A DNA stretch of 64,000 nt from Marinilactibacillus sp042660675 (GCF_042660675.1 NZ_JBHSUL010000011.1:1-64000), one strand, 5' to 3'. Positions 42,449 to 52,465 are shown, counted from the stretch's first letter. Numbers and translations are program-made. Notes: generated from the sequence alone by a model not told the origin.

Positions 42449-43498
42449 TTATCGATTCTGATTTACTATTTTAATGTTCGCTTCGTATAATCCATTCAGG
42501 TAAGTCGCACCTAGTGCACGGTCATAAAGTCCATATCCCGATTTTCCTTCTTCTCCCCAGATCATTCTGCCGTGGTCTGGACGGATCGACTCTTCAAATC
42601 CATGTTCTACTAGAGCTTTAACAACTTCAAACATATCTATTGATCCTTTTTCGGACAAATGAGCTGACTCTTGGAATGACTTGCCTCCGGTCAATTTCAC
42701 ATTTCTAGCGTGTACAAAGTTGACTCGGTCTTTCTCTAACATATCTCTCAAAATTTCTACAGCATTATTTTTAGGATCAGAGGCAAATGAACCGACACAT
42801 AAGGTTACGCCATTATATTTGCTGTCGTACAGTTTGATGAAACGGTTCAATGCTTCTTTTCCTGTAATGATTCTGGGTAATCCAAATATACTGTATGGAG
42901 GATCATCTGGATGAATGGCCATTTTTACGTTAGCTGCTTCTGCCACGGGTATAATTTCTTTAATAAAGTACTCTAGATGACTCCATAATATTTCTTCATC
43001 TACTTCTTTGTATTCATCCATCAGTTGATTGATGCCTTCTTCTGTATAACTTTCATCCCATCCTGGAAGTGAAAGTTTTCTAGGATCCATCTTATTGACT
43101 TCTTCTTCTTCAAAAATCAAGGCTGTAGAACCATCTTCAAGAGGATAGGCTAGATTTGAACGTGTCCAGTCAAATACAGGCATAAAGTTATAGCATACTA
43201 CCGGAATACCCGCTTTTCCTAGATTACGGATGGTCTCTTTGTAATTATCGATATATTGATCTCTAGTTGGTTTCCCAAGTTTAATATCTTCGTGAACTGG
43301 AACACTTTCAATCACAGATAATTCTAGACCTGCAGCTTCAATTGTCTGTTTTAAAGATTCAATTTTTTCAAGCGGCCACACTTCTCCAACTGGGATATCA
43401 TAAATTGCAGAAACGATTCCTTTCATATTCGGTATCTGGCGTATATACTCCAAAGATACGGAGTCATCTGTTCCGTACCATCTAAAACTCATCTTCAT
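42449..43498 (-). CDS. uxuA: Mannonate dehydratase
   Basis: A 349-residue TIM-barrel dehydratase starting MKMSFRWYGTDD, with CYNFMPVFDWTRS, MAIHPDDPP, VNFVHARNV and IRPDHGRMIWGEE, all diagnostic of UxuA. It converts D-mannonate to 2-keto-3-deoxygluconate, feeding kdgK and kdgA. The gene lies after a hairpin that separates it from uidA and 17 nt before the reductase gene. Confidence 0.96.
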   Translation of the reverse strand: MKMSFRWYGTDDSVSLEYIRQIPNMKGIVSAIYDIPVGEVWPLEKIESLKQTIEAAGLELSVIESVPVHEDIKLGKPTRDQYIDNYKETIRNLGKAGIPVVCYNFMPVFDWTRSNLAYPLEDGSTALIFEEEEVNKMDPRKLSLPGWDESYTEEGINQLMDEYKEVDEEILWSHLEYFIKEIIPVAEAANVKMAIHPDDPPYSIFGLPRIITGKEALNRFIKLYDSKYNGVTLCVGSFASDPKNNAVEILRDMLEKDRVNFVHARNVKLTGGKSFQESAHLSEKGSIDMFEVVKALVEHGFEESIRPDHGRMIWGEEGKSGYGLYDRALGATYLNGLYEANIKIVNQNR

Positions 43499-43566
43499 AC
43501 TTTTTTCCTCCTATTATGGTTATTATCATTGCAATCTGCTAAATCTAACATTAGCTTTCAATCAAT

Positions 43567-43618
43567 AAAAGGTGCGATGTTCATGACCGCATGGCTTAGC
43601 CGGTTATTCCATCACACC
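43567..43618 (-). terminator. Hairpin between uidA and uxuA
   Basis: The stem GGTGTGATG with CATCGCACC (43571-43579 and 43610-43618, one mismatch) encloses a further imperfect stem and is followed by TTTTATTG on the minus strand. It may give partial termination or RNA processing between the uptake/hydrolysis genes and the catabolic genes. Confidence 0.6.
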
Positions 43619-43666
43619 TCCTATCAATAGCGCACATTACCGGTACGCATGTTTATTCTGATGCAA

Positions 43667-45445
43667 CTATTTCATTCCAAAATGATCTGTACTTGTCCAA
43701 CGATCTTTCAAGCTGTGTGCAATCATTTTAGGTTTTCTTTCTCTTGTAAAGACACCTTTTTTATTGCCATCAATTCTTCTGATAAATGGCAGTGTTTCAA
43801 AGTCTGCAAAGTTCCAGATATGCTCTCCTATAAAGTAAGGTAGCTGATCGATTACTTCAAATTGCGCTTTAAAGAAATTGACTTGATATTCTTCTGTATA
43901 TGGAATGTCATGGATACTTCTTAAGCCTTGAATCGTATCCACTCCAAATTCTGTAAACATGATTGGCTTATCAGGATACTTTTCACGCCATTTTTCTATT
44001 TCCTCTTTTAAGTGAACTTTTGCAGCATCCAGATTCCCATGGTCGATATACCAACCATAGTAACGATTCAAACAAATAACATCTACAAGGTCTGCTAGAA
44101 GGTCTGTGTCCGGAGTTGCATTCACGATATTTGGAATAATGACAGGTCGGTCATTCCAATCCAATTCTCTAGCAAGGTTGATCAGTGGCTCAAAGTACTC
44201 TCTGGCACCATCTTGATGTGCAGCAGGCTCGTTTCCTACGGCCCACATAACCACACAGGCATGGTTTTTATCTCTTTCAATCAATTCTTCAATAACTTTT
44301 TTATGATTATCGAAAGATTCTACGATTTCCCAAGTATTACCGGCTGCCCCTTGATTTTTAGATACATCTGGATTGAATCTAGAAAAAAGGCCTACTCCAG
44401 GAACCTCATCGATTACCACAATCCCCGCTCTATCAGCCATTCTCATAAATTCTTCCGCGTAAGGGTAGTGAGCGGTACGAAGTGAATTCGCACCCATCCA
44501 TTTCATTAGGTTGAAGTCGTAATTGTACGCTGCTTCATTCATTCCTTTACCAAGTACTGGGAAGTCTTCGTGCTTACCAAAGCCTTGAAAATAAAATGGT
44601 TTGTCATTGATCAAGAATTGGTCATTCTCTATTTTAAATGTACGGATTCCAAAGTCTTCCGTATAGGCATCAATTATTATCCCTTGTTCATCTTTCACTT
44701 TGACTTTCAACTTGTATAAATAAGCATCCAGTGGTGCCCAAAAGCGTGTATCTTCCAAAGTCATCTGATTACTAGTCGTTTGAAGTAAAAGCGTATCTTC
44801 TTCATCGTATAATTCTAATTCAAGTTCTTCATAGTTACCGATAACTGAAACATCCGGTTCAATTGTCGTTGTTTTTCCTTCTACATTATATTTCACTACA
44901 ATGTCTTTTACATAAGTGTGCGGTGTAGAATACAACTTCACTGGACGATGAATTCCGCTGTAGTTGAAGAAGTCGAATAGAGGCAATACTTTCTCTTCTT
45001 CATCATTTTTTATGTGAACCGCATTCGGTAAGGTTGAAGAATCTAGAATACTGGAAACACACACTTTGAGATCATTGTTTTCTTGCATTAGAGATTGGTC
45101 TAATTCAACTTCAAATGGAGTAAAACCTCCAATATGTTCTACAATCAGTTTTCCGTTGAAATAAACTTTAGCAGTATGGGATACCGATCCAAAACGCAAA
45201 ACCAAGCGCTGACCTTCAAGTGTTTGAGGAATCAACAGATTTTTTTCGTACCAGATATCTCCAGCATAATCTCTTAGTTTTGATTCTGTGATCTGATCAT
45301 TGAATGATGCCGGCACAGCCATGGTGATACTATTCGGTAATTTTTTATTTGGATCCACTACTTGCCCTTTTTCAGGAAGTAAGAAATTCCAGGTTCCTGA
45401 AAGATCGATCAATGTTCTTGTTGTCGTTTGAATTGGAAATAGCAT
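43667..45445 (-). CDS. uidA: Beta-glucuronidase (GH2)
   Basis: A 592-residue GH2 enzyme with three N-terminal beta domains and a TIM barrel. The acid/base Glu lies in WAVGNEPAAH and the nucleophile in MFTEFGVD. The N-x-K-G motif that recognises the uronate carboxylate is present (GNKKGVFTR), which separates glucuronidases from galactosidases. There is no signal peptide, so it is cytoplasmic and acts on glucuronides brought in, probably by the adjacent PTS. Confidence 0.93.
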   Translation of the reverse strand: MLFPIQTTTRTLIDLSGTWNFLLPEKGQVVDPNKKLPNSITMAVPASFNDQITESKLRDYAGDIWYEKNLLIPQTLEGQRLVLRFGSVSHTAKVYFNGKLIVEHIGGFTPFEVELDQSLMQENNDLKVCVSSILDSSTLPNAVHIKNDEEEKVLPLFDFFNYSGIHRPVKLYSTPHTYVKDIVVKYNVEGKTTTIEPDVSVIGNYEELELELYDEEDTLLLQTTSNQMTLEDTRFWAPLDAYLYKLKVKVKDEQGIIIDAYTEDFGIRTFKIENDQFLINDKPFYFQGFGKHEDFPVLGKGMNEAAYNYDFNLMKWMGANSLRTAHYPYAEEFMRMADRAGIVVIDEVPGVGLFSRFNPDVSKNQGAAGNTWEIVESFDNHKKVIEELIERDKNHACVVMWAVGNEPAAHQDGAREYFEPLINLARELDWNDRPVIIPNIVNATPDTDLLADLVDVICLNRYYGWYIDHGNLDAAKVHLKEEIEKWREKYPDKPIMFTEFGVDTIQGLRSIHDIPYTEEYQVNFFKAQFEVIDQLPYFIGEHIWNFADFETLPFIRRIDGNKKGVFTRERKPKMIAHSLKDRWTSTDHFGMK

Positions 45446-45467
45446 ACAATTCCTCCATTAAATCTTA

Positions 45468-46739
45468 TTAGTTTTTAGTTTCTAACGCATAAGCTTCGTT
45501 ATCAATTCTTTTGAACCATGGGTACCATAGAATAGGTGATAAGACAGTATGAATTAAAATTTGCATAATAATGATGGTCCAATGACCGCCAACAGACGCG
45601 TGGAATCCTAGAGGGAGACCAAAAATTGCTTGTGCTCCGATGACTCTCTCAACTAAGCCAATGTTAGTAACAAAATAAGCAATCAGTAGCGAAATACTAT
45701 TATTTGTTATAAAAGGAACAGCCATTTTGAAGTTTAAGACTAAAGGTGTCCCAAAAATGATGGGTTCTGTAATACCAAACGAAGCGGGGACAATTGATAA
45801 CCTACCCATTTCTTTGTAGCGCTTACTTTTCGCAAAATTCATTAGTAGTGCCAAACCAAATGCCGAACCTCCCCAGCAGATAATATTGACAAACGAAGCC
45901 GTAACAATATGTGGTAAAGGTTGCCCCGCTTCAAATGCTTCAAGATTTTGAAGATTCAAAGATAACCATAAGGGAGTAACCACTGGCGCAATAATATTTG
46001 TTCCATGCATACCTAGGAACCAGAGTAATTGCTGGAACGCAATAATAGCTGCTACAGCCCAAATTGAACTCCCCACACTTTGAAGTGGTGTTTGGATGAA
46101 TTGAAAAATCATTTGATGGATTGTACCTAATTCAGTAGAACTAAATCCCCAAGCAATCGCTCCTGCAATTGTTCCTAGCAAGAATGTAGGAATCAACGCT
46201 TCAAATGTTTGGGCAACCATTGGTGGTACACCTTCTGGCATCTTAATTGTCCAATTTTTGTCTTTTATAAATGCATATCCTCTACCTACAAATAATCCAA
46301 CCAAAATAGCAGTAAACATACCGGAAGTTCCAATCCATGTTACTGGGAGCGCTGTAGTTGAAGATTCTTCGACAACGATGGAGCCTAATGGTGTTAAGAT
46401 CAGGAAAAAAAGCAAACCAATAATTCCTGCGGAAACACCATCTTCTTTTCGCAATTTCTTTACTAGATTTCTCGTAATCAAAAATACAAGATACAACGAG
46501 ATTGATCCAATGGTGAAGGTATTGACTGTTGAAAATATTGGCGTCAACCCAACCTCACTAAAAAACTCAGCTACACTTGGAATGGGGAATGCAAGGAAAA
46601 TAACTACGATTGAACCAAAAATCATTAATCCTAGAATAGACATCATGGATTCTGAAACAGCTTGTAAATATTTATTTCTTGAGATTTTTTCTGTAACACC
46701 TCTAGTTTTTGTAAAAAACGCTTCTGATCTATCTTTCAT
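45468..46739 (-). CDS. PTS EIIC, lactose/cellobiose family
   Basis: A 423-residue membrane component of about ten helices with the family motifs LLWFLGMHGTNI, ICWGGSAFG and FGITEPIIFGTPLVLN. With the following EIIB and EIIA genes it forms a complete permease. Location beside beta-glucuronidase suggests that it carries a glucuronide or aldobiuronic acid, which is unusual for this family and is inferred from context. Confidence 0.92.
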   Translation of the reverse strand: MKDRSEAFFTKTRGVTEKISRNKYLQAVSESMMSILGLMIFGSIVVIFLAFPIPSVAEFFSEVGLTPIFSTVNTFTIGSISLYLVFLITRNLVKKLRKEDGVSAGIIGLLFFLILTPLGSIVVEESSTTALPVTWIGTSGMFTAILVGLFVGRGYAFIKDKNWTIKMPEGVPPMVAQTFEALIPTFLLGTIAGAIAWGFSSTELGTIHQMIFQFIQTPLQSVGSSIWAVAAIIAFQQLLWFLGMHGTNIIAPVVTPLWLSLNLQNLEAFEAGQPLPHIVTASFVNIICWGGSAFGLALLMNFAKSKRYKEMGRLSIVPASFGITEPIIFGTPLVLNFKMAVPFITNNSISLLIAYFVTNIGLVERVIGAQAIFGLPLGFHASVGGHWTIIIMQILIHTVLSPILWYPWFKRIDNEAYALETKN

Positions 46740-46762
46740 TATCTCTTCTCCTTGAAATCAAA

Positions 46763-47071
46763 TTATTTGTTTGCTTCAATTAACTCTAATGCTGTATTTA
46801 AAACTTTTTCGCCATTCATCATGCCGTAATCCATCATGTCAATCGTCGCTATCGGAAGATCATATTTCGCTTTCAAATCGCTCTCAGCATGTGCCATTTG
46901 CGGCCCTAGCATAATGACATCGATGCTATCTGCAAATGTATCAATACTACTCTCAGCTGTAGCTTCAATAACTACATCTACTCCTTTTTCACTTGCTACT
47001 TTTTTCATTCTTTCTACTAACATACTTGTTGAATACCCACCTGAACACGCTAATAATATACTTTTAGTCAT
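46763..47071 (-). CDS. PTS EIIB, lactose/cellobiose family
   Basis: A 102-residue EIIB with the phosphorylated Cys near residue 9 in LACSGGYSTSMLVERM, the usual family position. It receives phosphate from EIIA and passes it to the sugar. It is encoded one nucleotide after the EIIA stop and 23 nt before EIIC. Confidence 0.94.
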   Translation of the reverse strand: MTKSILLACSGGYSTSMLVERMKKVASEKGVDVVIEATAESSIDTFADSIDVIMLGPQMAHAESDLKAKYDLPIATIDMMDYGMMNGEKVLNTALELIEANK

Positions 47072-47072
47072 T

Positions 47073-47384
47073 TTATTTTCCCACTCTCTCTTTTTTGTCT
47101 GCTATCATTTCTACTGCTAATTCTACAACTGTCATTGCATTCATTAGATGATCTTGTGCATGGACCATCAATAAGTTAATTTCTATTTTTTCCCCTCTTG
47201 TTTCAGCTTGAATCAGTTTTGTCTGTACTTTATGGGCGATCCCCATTGCTTCTTTCGCTTCAGCTAATTGAGTATCTGCTAGTTCAAAATTCTGTTCTCT
47301 ACTACTTCTCACTGCCATTAATGCCTTTGATCGTGCATTTCCTCCGTGAACAATGATTTGCATAATTTCCTGCTCGTTATTCAT
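47073..47384 (-). CDS. PTS EIIA, lactose/cellobiose family
   Basis: A 103-residue helical EIIA with the phospho-His in LLMVHAQDHLMNA and the usual Met/Gln-rich three-helix pattern starting EIMQIIVHGGNARS. It transfers phosphate from HPr to EIIB. It sits two bases after the activator stop. Confidence 0.94.
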   Translation of the reverse strand: MNNEQEIMQIIVHGGNARSKALMAVRSSREQNFELADTQLAEAKEAMGIAHKVQTKLIQAETRGEKIEINLLMVHAQDHLMNAMTVVELAVEMIADKKERVGK

Positions 47385-47386
47385 TA

Positions 47387-49306
47387 CTAAGCCTCCGTTA
47401 TTATTTCATCTATGATCTTTATAAATTCTTCAAATGTCTGTGCCCTAATCATTCTTGCAATTAGTTTTTCGTCATCCATCAATAACGCTAGAAATCGACT
47501 GATTTCTTTATGCAGGAATAAGTGTCCTTTTTTCAAATTAATTAAGAATATAATTCTGACTTCTCTTTGCTGCCAGTAGATAGGCTTTTCTAATATGGTT
47601 ACCCCTACTGTGTTATGCTTTGCTCCTAAACTGATTGGATGTGGTCCAGCAATTCCCTTATCATATATTGTCGAGAATCGTCGCTCTCTTTCCATTACCA
47701 AATCTGTAAAATCTTCAGAAGCAATTTTATTTTGAACCATTCTATCGGATTGTTCTCTAATCATCTCTAAATATTGTCTATTTTTTTGTATATTGAAATA
47801 TGGTTCAGTAAACAAATCTCTTAATCCCAAAACTCTTGAATTCATCTTTCTAGCAGAAATTTGCTGTGTTGTTAAATCTTTTATATGTTTGATCTCTCTC
47901 TCATCAAGAAAATTCTTTATCTGAATGATTGGAACACCTTGAAATTCTTTTTCCATAGGAATTGTTGATAAAAATAAATCAGGGAGCTCTTCCTTAAAGG
48001 CTGCTATATTTCTGTTTGAAACCGTCATGATCAGAGCACTTGAGAATAATTTCTCCAACTTAAGCCTAATGAGATGTGCACTCCCTCCACCAGTTGAACA
48101 AATGACAACGATTCGCTTCACTTTATCGAGAAGAAGTTGCTTTTCTCCCTCAAAATGAGCTGCTAGATGGAGGGCAATATAACCAATTTCATCACGAGTC
48201 AATGTATAACCGTACTTCTCTTCGATCAATTCACCAAATCTAAACGAGACAACCAGAACGTTCGTGTACTTTAGCTTCATTTCATCTACTAGTGGATTTT
48301 CTAGCTGTAAATTGTAATAGAGTCTTTCAAGTAAAGGATATATATGCAAGGAAAGCCCTAAGATTAGTTCTTGATCATTAGAAAAATTAGTTAGAAATTC
48401 TTCATCGAGTATGTCTAATATTTCTTTTAAATCTTTAAACAACCGATCTTGACTTCTGACTTTGATTTCTTTTGTTTTGGATTTGGCACTGAAATGAGCC
48501 GCTAAAAAATCGACTTCTGCTTTTGGTAATTTCAATCCAAATTCTCTCTCTATCCAATCCGCTAGTTCCAAAGCTGTTTCTTCAAAAATTTCATCTACAC
48601 GTTTAATTTTAATTTGATCTTCCTTGATATAATTGTTCTGCATCGCTCTAAACAAAATGATTTTTAGGTGAGTATACAGATTTTCGAATATAACTTCACT
48701 TACTGAAATTTGTTTTTGATCAATCAAACTTCTTAAAAACTCACTTAACTTTTCCGTTTCGCAATTTTTCAGAAAATTCTTATATTGAGCAGTGGGCTCT
48801 AAATACAGCTTAGAGTGTAAAACGTATCTGGAAAAAGCTTTTCTCGTATTCCACTCTTTTCCTTGTATCTTCAGACCATAATGTGGCCTCTTAACAAGTT
48901 CCAACTGATATTCTGCTAGTTTTTCCTTTACAGCTACTAAATCTTTAGTAACGGTAGAACGGCTTACAAGTATGCGTTCAGCTAATTCTTCCAGCGTGAT
49001 ATATCCATCTGCTTGAAGAATATGAAACAAAATCGCCTCTAAACGTTGATCCGAATTCAAGACGTCAATCTCGCAGCCCAGTTCGTCTTGATACTTTGTA
49101 AACAGTTGTTTGTCTAGAACTGAAAGGATGTAGCCTTTTCCTTTTAGTAACTCAATAATAAATCCATGTTTTTCACTGGTAATCATAGTTTCTTTAATAA
49201 GCTTTCTAATGGTACTTTCAGAATAACCCAGAGTTTTTGCTATATCGGATAAACTAATCGGTTCCTTGCAGTCCAATAAGAGATCAACTAGTATTTTTTC
49301 TCTCAT
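47387..49306 (-). CDS. PRD-domain transcriptional activator (LicR/BglG-like)
   Basis: A 639-residue regulator with two N-terminal HTH motifs (ISLSDIAKTLGYSESTIRK and ITLEELAERILVSRSTVTK), two PRDs, an EIIB-like domain (ICSTGGGSAHLI) and a C-terminal EIIA-like domain with GIAGPHP. Phosphorylation of PRD and EII domains should couple it to substrate uptake by the PTS. The start is ATG at 49306 behind AGAGGGTGG. GTG at 49318 is possible. It heads the operon with the IIA, IIB, IIC and uidA genes. Confidence 0.91.
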   Translation of the reverse strand: MREKILVDLLLDCKEPISLSDIAKTLGYSESTIRKLIKETMITSEKHGFIIELLKGKGYILSVLDKQLFTKYQDELGCEIDVLNSDQRLEAILFHILQADGYITLEELAERILVSRSTVTKDLVAVKEKLAEYQLELVKRPHYGLKIQGKEWNTRKAFSRYVLHSKLYLEPTAQYKNFLKNCETEKLSEFLRSLIDQKQISVSEVIFENLYTHLKIILFRAMQNNYIKEDQIKIKRVDEIFEETALELADWIEREFGLKLPKAEVDFLAAHFSAKSKTKEIKVRSQDRLFKDLKEILDILDEEFLTNFSNDQELILGLSLHIYPLLERLYYNLQLENPLVDEMKLKYTNVLVVSFRFGELIEEKYGYTLTRDEIGYIALHLAAHFEGEKQLLLDKVKRIVVICSTGGGSAHLIRLKLEKLFSSALIMTVSNRNIAAFKEELPDLFLSTIPMEKEFQGVPIIQIKNFLDEREIKHIKDLTTQQISARKMNSRVLGLRDLFTEPYFNIQKNRQYLEMIREQSDRMVQNKIASEDFTDLVMERERRFSTIYDKGIAGPHPISLGAKHNTVGVTILEKPIYWQQREVRIIFLINLKKGHLFLHKEISRFLALLMDDEKLIARMIRAQTFEEFIKIIDEIITEA

Positions 49307-49370
49307 TATTTTTTCCACCCTCTTCTTAGAGTCGATTTTGCTTACTCATAGATATCTACAAACCAAGTAT

Positions 49371-49384
49371 ATAAAACGCTCTCA
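49371..49384 (-). promoter_or_regulatory. Candidate catabolite-repression (cre) site upstream of the PRD activator
   Basis: TGAGAGCGTTTTAT on the minus strand matches the cre consensus TGWNANCGNTNWCA except for its last two bases. Together with the kdgA site it suggests CcpA control of the island. Confidence 0.4.
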
Positions 49385-49446
49385 TTTTTTAAAAGTTTAT
49401 AATTGAACAGTTTAACTTACAAAAAAAAACAGTATCTTCTATTTCC

Positions 49447-49500
49447 TTAAAAAAGCCTTTAACCTATCTGATCATATTAATGATCAGGTAGGTTAAAGGC
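49447..49500 (-). terminator. Long terminator after fbp
   Basis: A 20-bp stem with one mismatch (49455-49474 with 49481-49500, GCCTTTAACCTA...) is followed by a T-rich run on the minus strand. Confidence 0.87.
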
Positions 49501-49530
49501 ATCCTTTTCAATTAGACATGCTTGACTACT

Positions 49531-51474
49531 TTATACACTACTAGAAGATTTGCGTTTTAGATAATAAAGCAATTTTTGAAGATCATCGATTTGTTCTTGG
49601 AGGCTTTCTCCAATCGTTGTATCCTTAATGAGCTTTCTTTCAAGTTTACCATCAATAATATGCTTCAGACTTGTTTCGTCTTTTTGTTTTTCAAATAGCG
49701 CCTGAACCGATTCGAATGGCTGGTGCGTTACAATCTGAAATCCATAAGAATTGTTGATCAAGGAATACCCTGCGATACCGGTTGATTCCTGATAAGCCGC
49801 ACTCATCCCCCCATCAATCACAACAAGTCTTCCATTTGCTTTGACAGGTAATTCTCCTTTTTTGGCTTTAACAGGTGTATGTCCATTAATCACTTTTGCA
49901 TCCCTTGAATCAAGGTCAAATGTATTTAAAATATCTGTCATGACCTTTTCATCATCTCGAAGTTTGAAATAGGGGTTACGATTCTCCTGAGCAACCGATT
50001 CATCCTCGATATAGTATCTTTCAAAAGTCGTCATACGGTCCCTTCCATACAAAGGTGATTTTTTACCAGTCCACGAATACCATAAAAGATCTGTAGCGTA
50101 GTCTTCTGTTTCATGTCTAGAAGAAGCAGCCGTTCGAATATACTCTTCAAACTTATCGAGCATATCTTTCCCTTTCAAAGACACCCCTTCAAAAGTAAAT
50201 GAGTCCAGTTCTCCAGACTCTGTCAAAGGAATACAGCCATGATAAAGTAATTGTCCATTATAGACTAAATACATACTGCCTTTTTTTAGAAGAAACTTCA
50301 TATATCTGACTAATTTTTCAGATTGTTGAAAACTCTCTAGTAAGGTTTGAACAATATGTTCTTCTTCTGGAGTCAATTGATAAGGATCGTTTTCTTGAAT
50401 TTGATTCACTGGAAACTGATTCAAAGGATATTGTTTACCGTCAAGTGTGATGGCTTCCTTATCCAAATCAATCTTGTCTAGCAGTAGTCGATCATTCATA
50501 TCAAAATCCGGTCTTCGCTTGATGATTTGTCCTTCAAGTTTGAATTGAATGATGGCAAGCGCCTGATGCACTTTCGTTAACAATTCTTCGCTTTCTTCCT
50601 GGAACGTATTGGTTGGTTCAACAACTTTTGGCTTGAAGTTTTCGTGAATTCCATACTGTTCTTCCGCGAAAAGGAAAAGTGGTCGGAGATTTAATCCATA
50701 GGTCTTTTCTAATTCGAATAAATAGCCATACCGTGCAGCGATTCGAAGCATCGTGATCAAGTTCGCTTTAGATCCGTACATTGCACCCATCCAGAGAATA
50801 TCGTGGTTTCCCCATTGAATATCAACAGAATGATGTGTCATCAGTCTCTCCATGACAACTTTTTCTCCGCTCGCTCGGTCAAAGATGTCTCCGACAAGAT
50901 GCAAATGGTCGATAACCAGTCTTTGAATCACTTGGCAAAGCTTGATCATAAAGGTTTCTGCTTGTCCTAAGCTGATGAGTCTGTAAAGGATATTATTATA
51001 ATAAAGATCCTTTTCATTTTGCGATAAATCCGTGTAAAGCAATTCTTCAATTACATAACTATATTCTTCCGGTAAGGCTTTTCTGAGCTTGGAGCGCGTA
51101 TATTTAACGGCACAGAATTGCATGAAATCGATTAGATCTCTGATCATCTGCATATACCAGTCTTTATCCTGTTGTTGCGCGTGTTTGCTATTTTTTAATG
51201 CTTGTTCGGGATAACTGATAAACAAGTTGAACCAGTCCATTTTTTCTACGGTCCAGTCTTCACTAAAAAAGCTTCCGATTTTTTCTCTTAAATTTCCGGC
51301 ACCTGTTCTGAGAATATGATCGAATGCTTGATCAGCACCATGAACGTCTGACAAGTAAAGTTCTGTTCCTTTAGGGAGATTCTGTATCGCTTCTAGGTTG
51401 ATCAATTCCGTATAGATGGCTTCTGGATGTTCGAATTTTTCATTTAATAATTCTAAGTACTTATTTTCTCTCAT
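49531..51474 (-). CDS. fbp: Fructose-1,6-bisphosphatase class III
   Basis: A 647-residue enzyme of the Firmicute class III type, with metallophosphatase motifs SDVHGA, GDIFDRA, GNHD(I) and NGHTPV. It hydrolyses fructose-1,6-bisphosphate for gluconeogenesis. This fits a cell that grows on hexuronates and glycerol, whose catabolism starts at triose level. Length and motifs are normal, and it is a single-gene unit between its terminator and a short promoter spacer. Confidence 0.94.
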   Translation of the reverse strand: MRENKYLELLNEKFEHPEAIYTELINLEAIQNLPKGTELYLSDVHGADQAFDHILRTGAGNLREKIGSFFSEDWTVEKMDWFNLFISYPEQALKNSKHAQQQDKDWYMQMIRDLIDFMQFCAVKYTRSKLRKALPEEYSYVIEELLYTDLSQNEKDLYYNNILYRLISLGQAETFMIKLCQVIQRLVIDHLHLVGDIFDRASGEKVVMERLMTHHSVDIQWGNHDILWMGAMYGSKANLITMLRIAARYGYLFELEKTYGLNLRPLFLFAEEQYGIHENFKPKVVEPTNTFQEESEELLTKVHQALAIIQFKLEGQIIKRRPDFDMNDRLLLDKIDLDKEAITLDGKQYPLNQFPVNQIQENDPYQLTPEEEHIVQTLLESFQQSEKLVRYMKFLLKKGSMYLVYNGQLLYHGCIPLTESGELDSFTFEGVSLKGKDMLDKFEEYIRTAASSRHETEDYATDLLWYSWTGKKSPLYGRDRMTTFERYYIEDESVAQENRNPYFKLRDDEKVMTDILNTFDLDSRDAKVINGHTPVKAKKGELPVKANGRLVVIDGGMSAAYQESTGIAGYSLINNSYGFQIVTHQPFESVQALFEKQKDETSLKHIIDGKLERKLIKDTTIGESLQEQIDDLQKLLYYLKRKSSSSV

Positions 51475-51578
51475 ATCATACCAGCCTTTTTGTTCGTTCT
51501 TTTATTCGAGTATCATTTCAAATTGAATAATATACTACTTTAATTTTTCTCTTTATAGTACAACATGTATACTTGCTT

Positions 51579-52283
51579 TTAGTCAATTAGATACTTTCTT
51601 AATGGACTAATAGACTCTTTTAACTGTTCAGCTACTAGATTCGCTACTAATTCGGCACCTTTTTCACTGAAATGAGTATCATCTATTAAACCATCAGGAT
51701 AATTTGAATAGCGATTTTTATCTAGATGTAAAAAGCATTCTTTTGATTCCTCTTTACCCATTTGTTGAAAATTGGCTACTGAGGATTGATGGACGTCCAG
51801 CAAGGGCACTTCCAACTTCTTCGCAACATCTCTAACAGATTTTGGATACTCTCCTAACGATTGTGGATCTATTTTATAGTTTTCTAAAAAGACTCTTCTC
51901 GTAACCGATGTCAGGAGTATAGGGTAAGCATCTCTTTTTCTAGCAACTTCCACAAAATAGGCTAAATTTTCTTTGTACGCCTTGTCGTATGCAGCGTATC
52001 TTTTAGGATCTTCTCTTTTTTGATCATTATGTCCAAATTGAATCAATAAAAAATCTCCAGGTTTCAATTCAGCTTCTATAACATCCAACCGACCTTCGTC
52101 AATAAATGATTTAGTACTTCTTCCATTAATCGCGTGGTTACTGATGTTTACTTCTTCTAGCAAAAAATTATGTATATACTCTCCCCAACCAGTCATCGGT
52201 TTTTCATGATCCTCTTTAACTGCTGCTGTGGAATCTCCTACTACAAATAAAGTTGGGTAGTCAGTTTCTTTTTTCATATTCAT
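51579..52283 (-). CDS. SGNH/GDSL hydrolase, rhamnogalacturonan acetylesterase-like
   Basis: A 234-residue cytoplasmic SGNH esterase with block I VVGDSTAA, block II Gly (GWGEYI), block III FGHNDQKR and block V DDTHFSEKGAE, matching the rhamnogalacturonan acetylesterase (CE12) pattern. It probably deacetylates imported oligosaccharides. Although a terminator, fbp and spacer separate it from the uronide island, it fits the same plant-cell-wall diet. Confidence 0.86.
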   Translation of the reverse strand: MNMKKETDYPTLFVVGDSTAAVKEDHEKPMTGWGEYIHNFLLEEVNISNHAINGRSTKSFIDEGRLDVIEAELKPGDFLLIQFGHNDQKREDPKRYAAYDKAYKENLAYFVEVARKRDAYPILLTSVTRRVFLENYKIDPQSLGEYPKSVRDVAKKLEVPLLDVHQSSVANFQQMGKEESKECFLHLDKNRYSNYPDGLIDDTHFSEKGAELVANLVAEQLKESISPLRKYLID

Positions 52284-52399
52284 TTTCCTCCTGTAGGATT
52301 ATATAAAGACTTTTTATAATTATAACAGTATCCACTAACTTTTTTTATTCAAAGTACTCCTTACTATAAGCATTTGAATCACGTGGTGGGAATTAGAAC

Positions 52400-52449
52400 G
52401 TAAAGAAGCTACTGTACATTTTTAAAAACTATACAGTAGCTTCTTTTAA
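52400..52449 (-). terminator. Terminator after the small membrane-protein operon
   Basis: Perfect 14-bp stem AAGAAGCTACTGTA (52403-52416) with its complement (52432-52445), with flanking A/T runs. Confidence 0.83.
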
Positions 52450-52465
52450 ATCACCTTATATTATT

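Noticed and set aside
43667..45445. The GH2 enzyme as a beta-galactosidase
   Set aside because: The N-x-K-G uronate-recognition motif and the uronate catabolic neighbours favour beta-glucuronidase.
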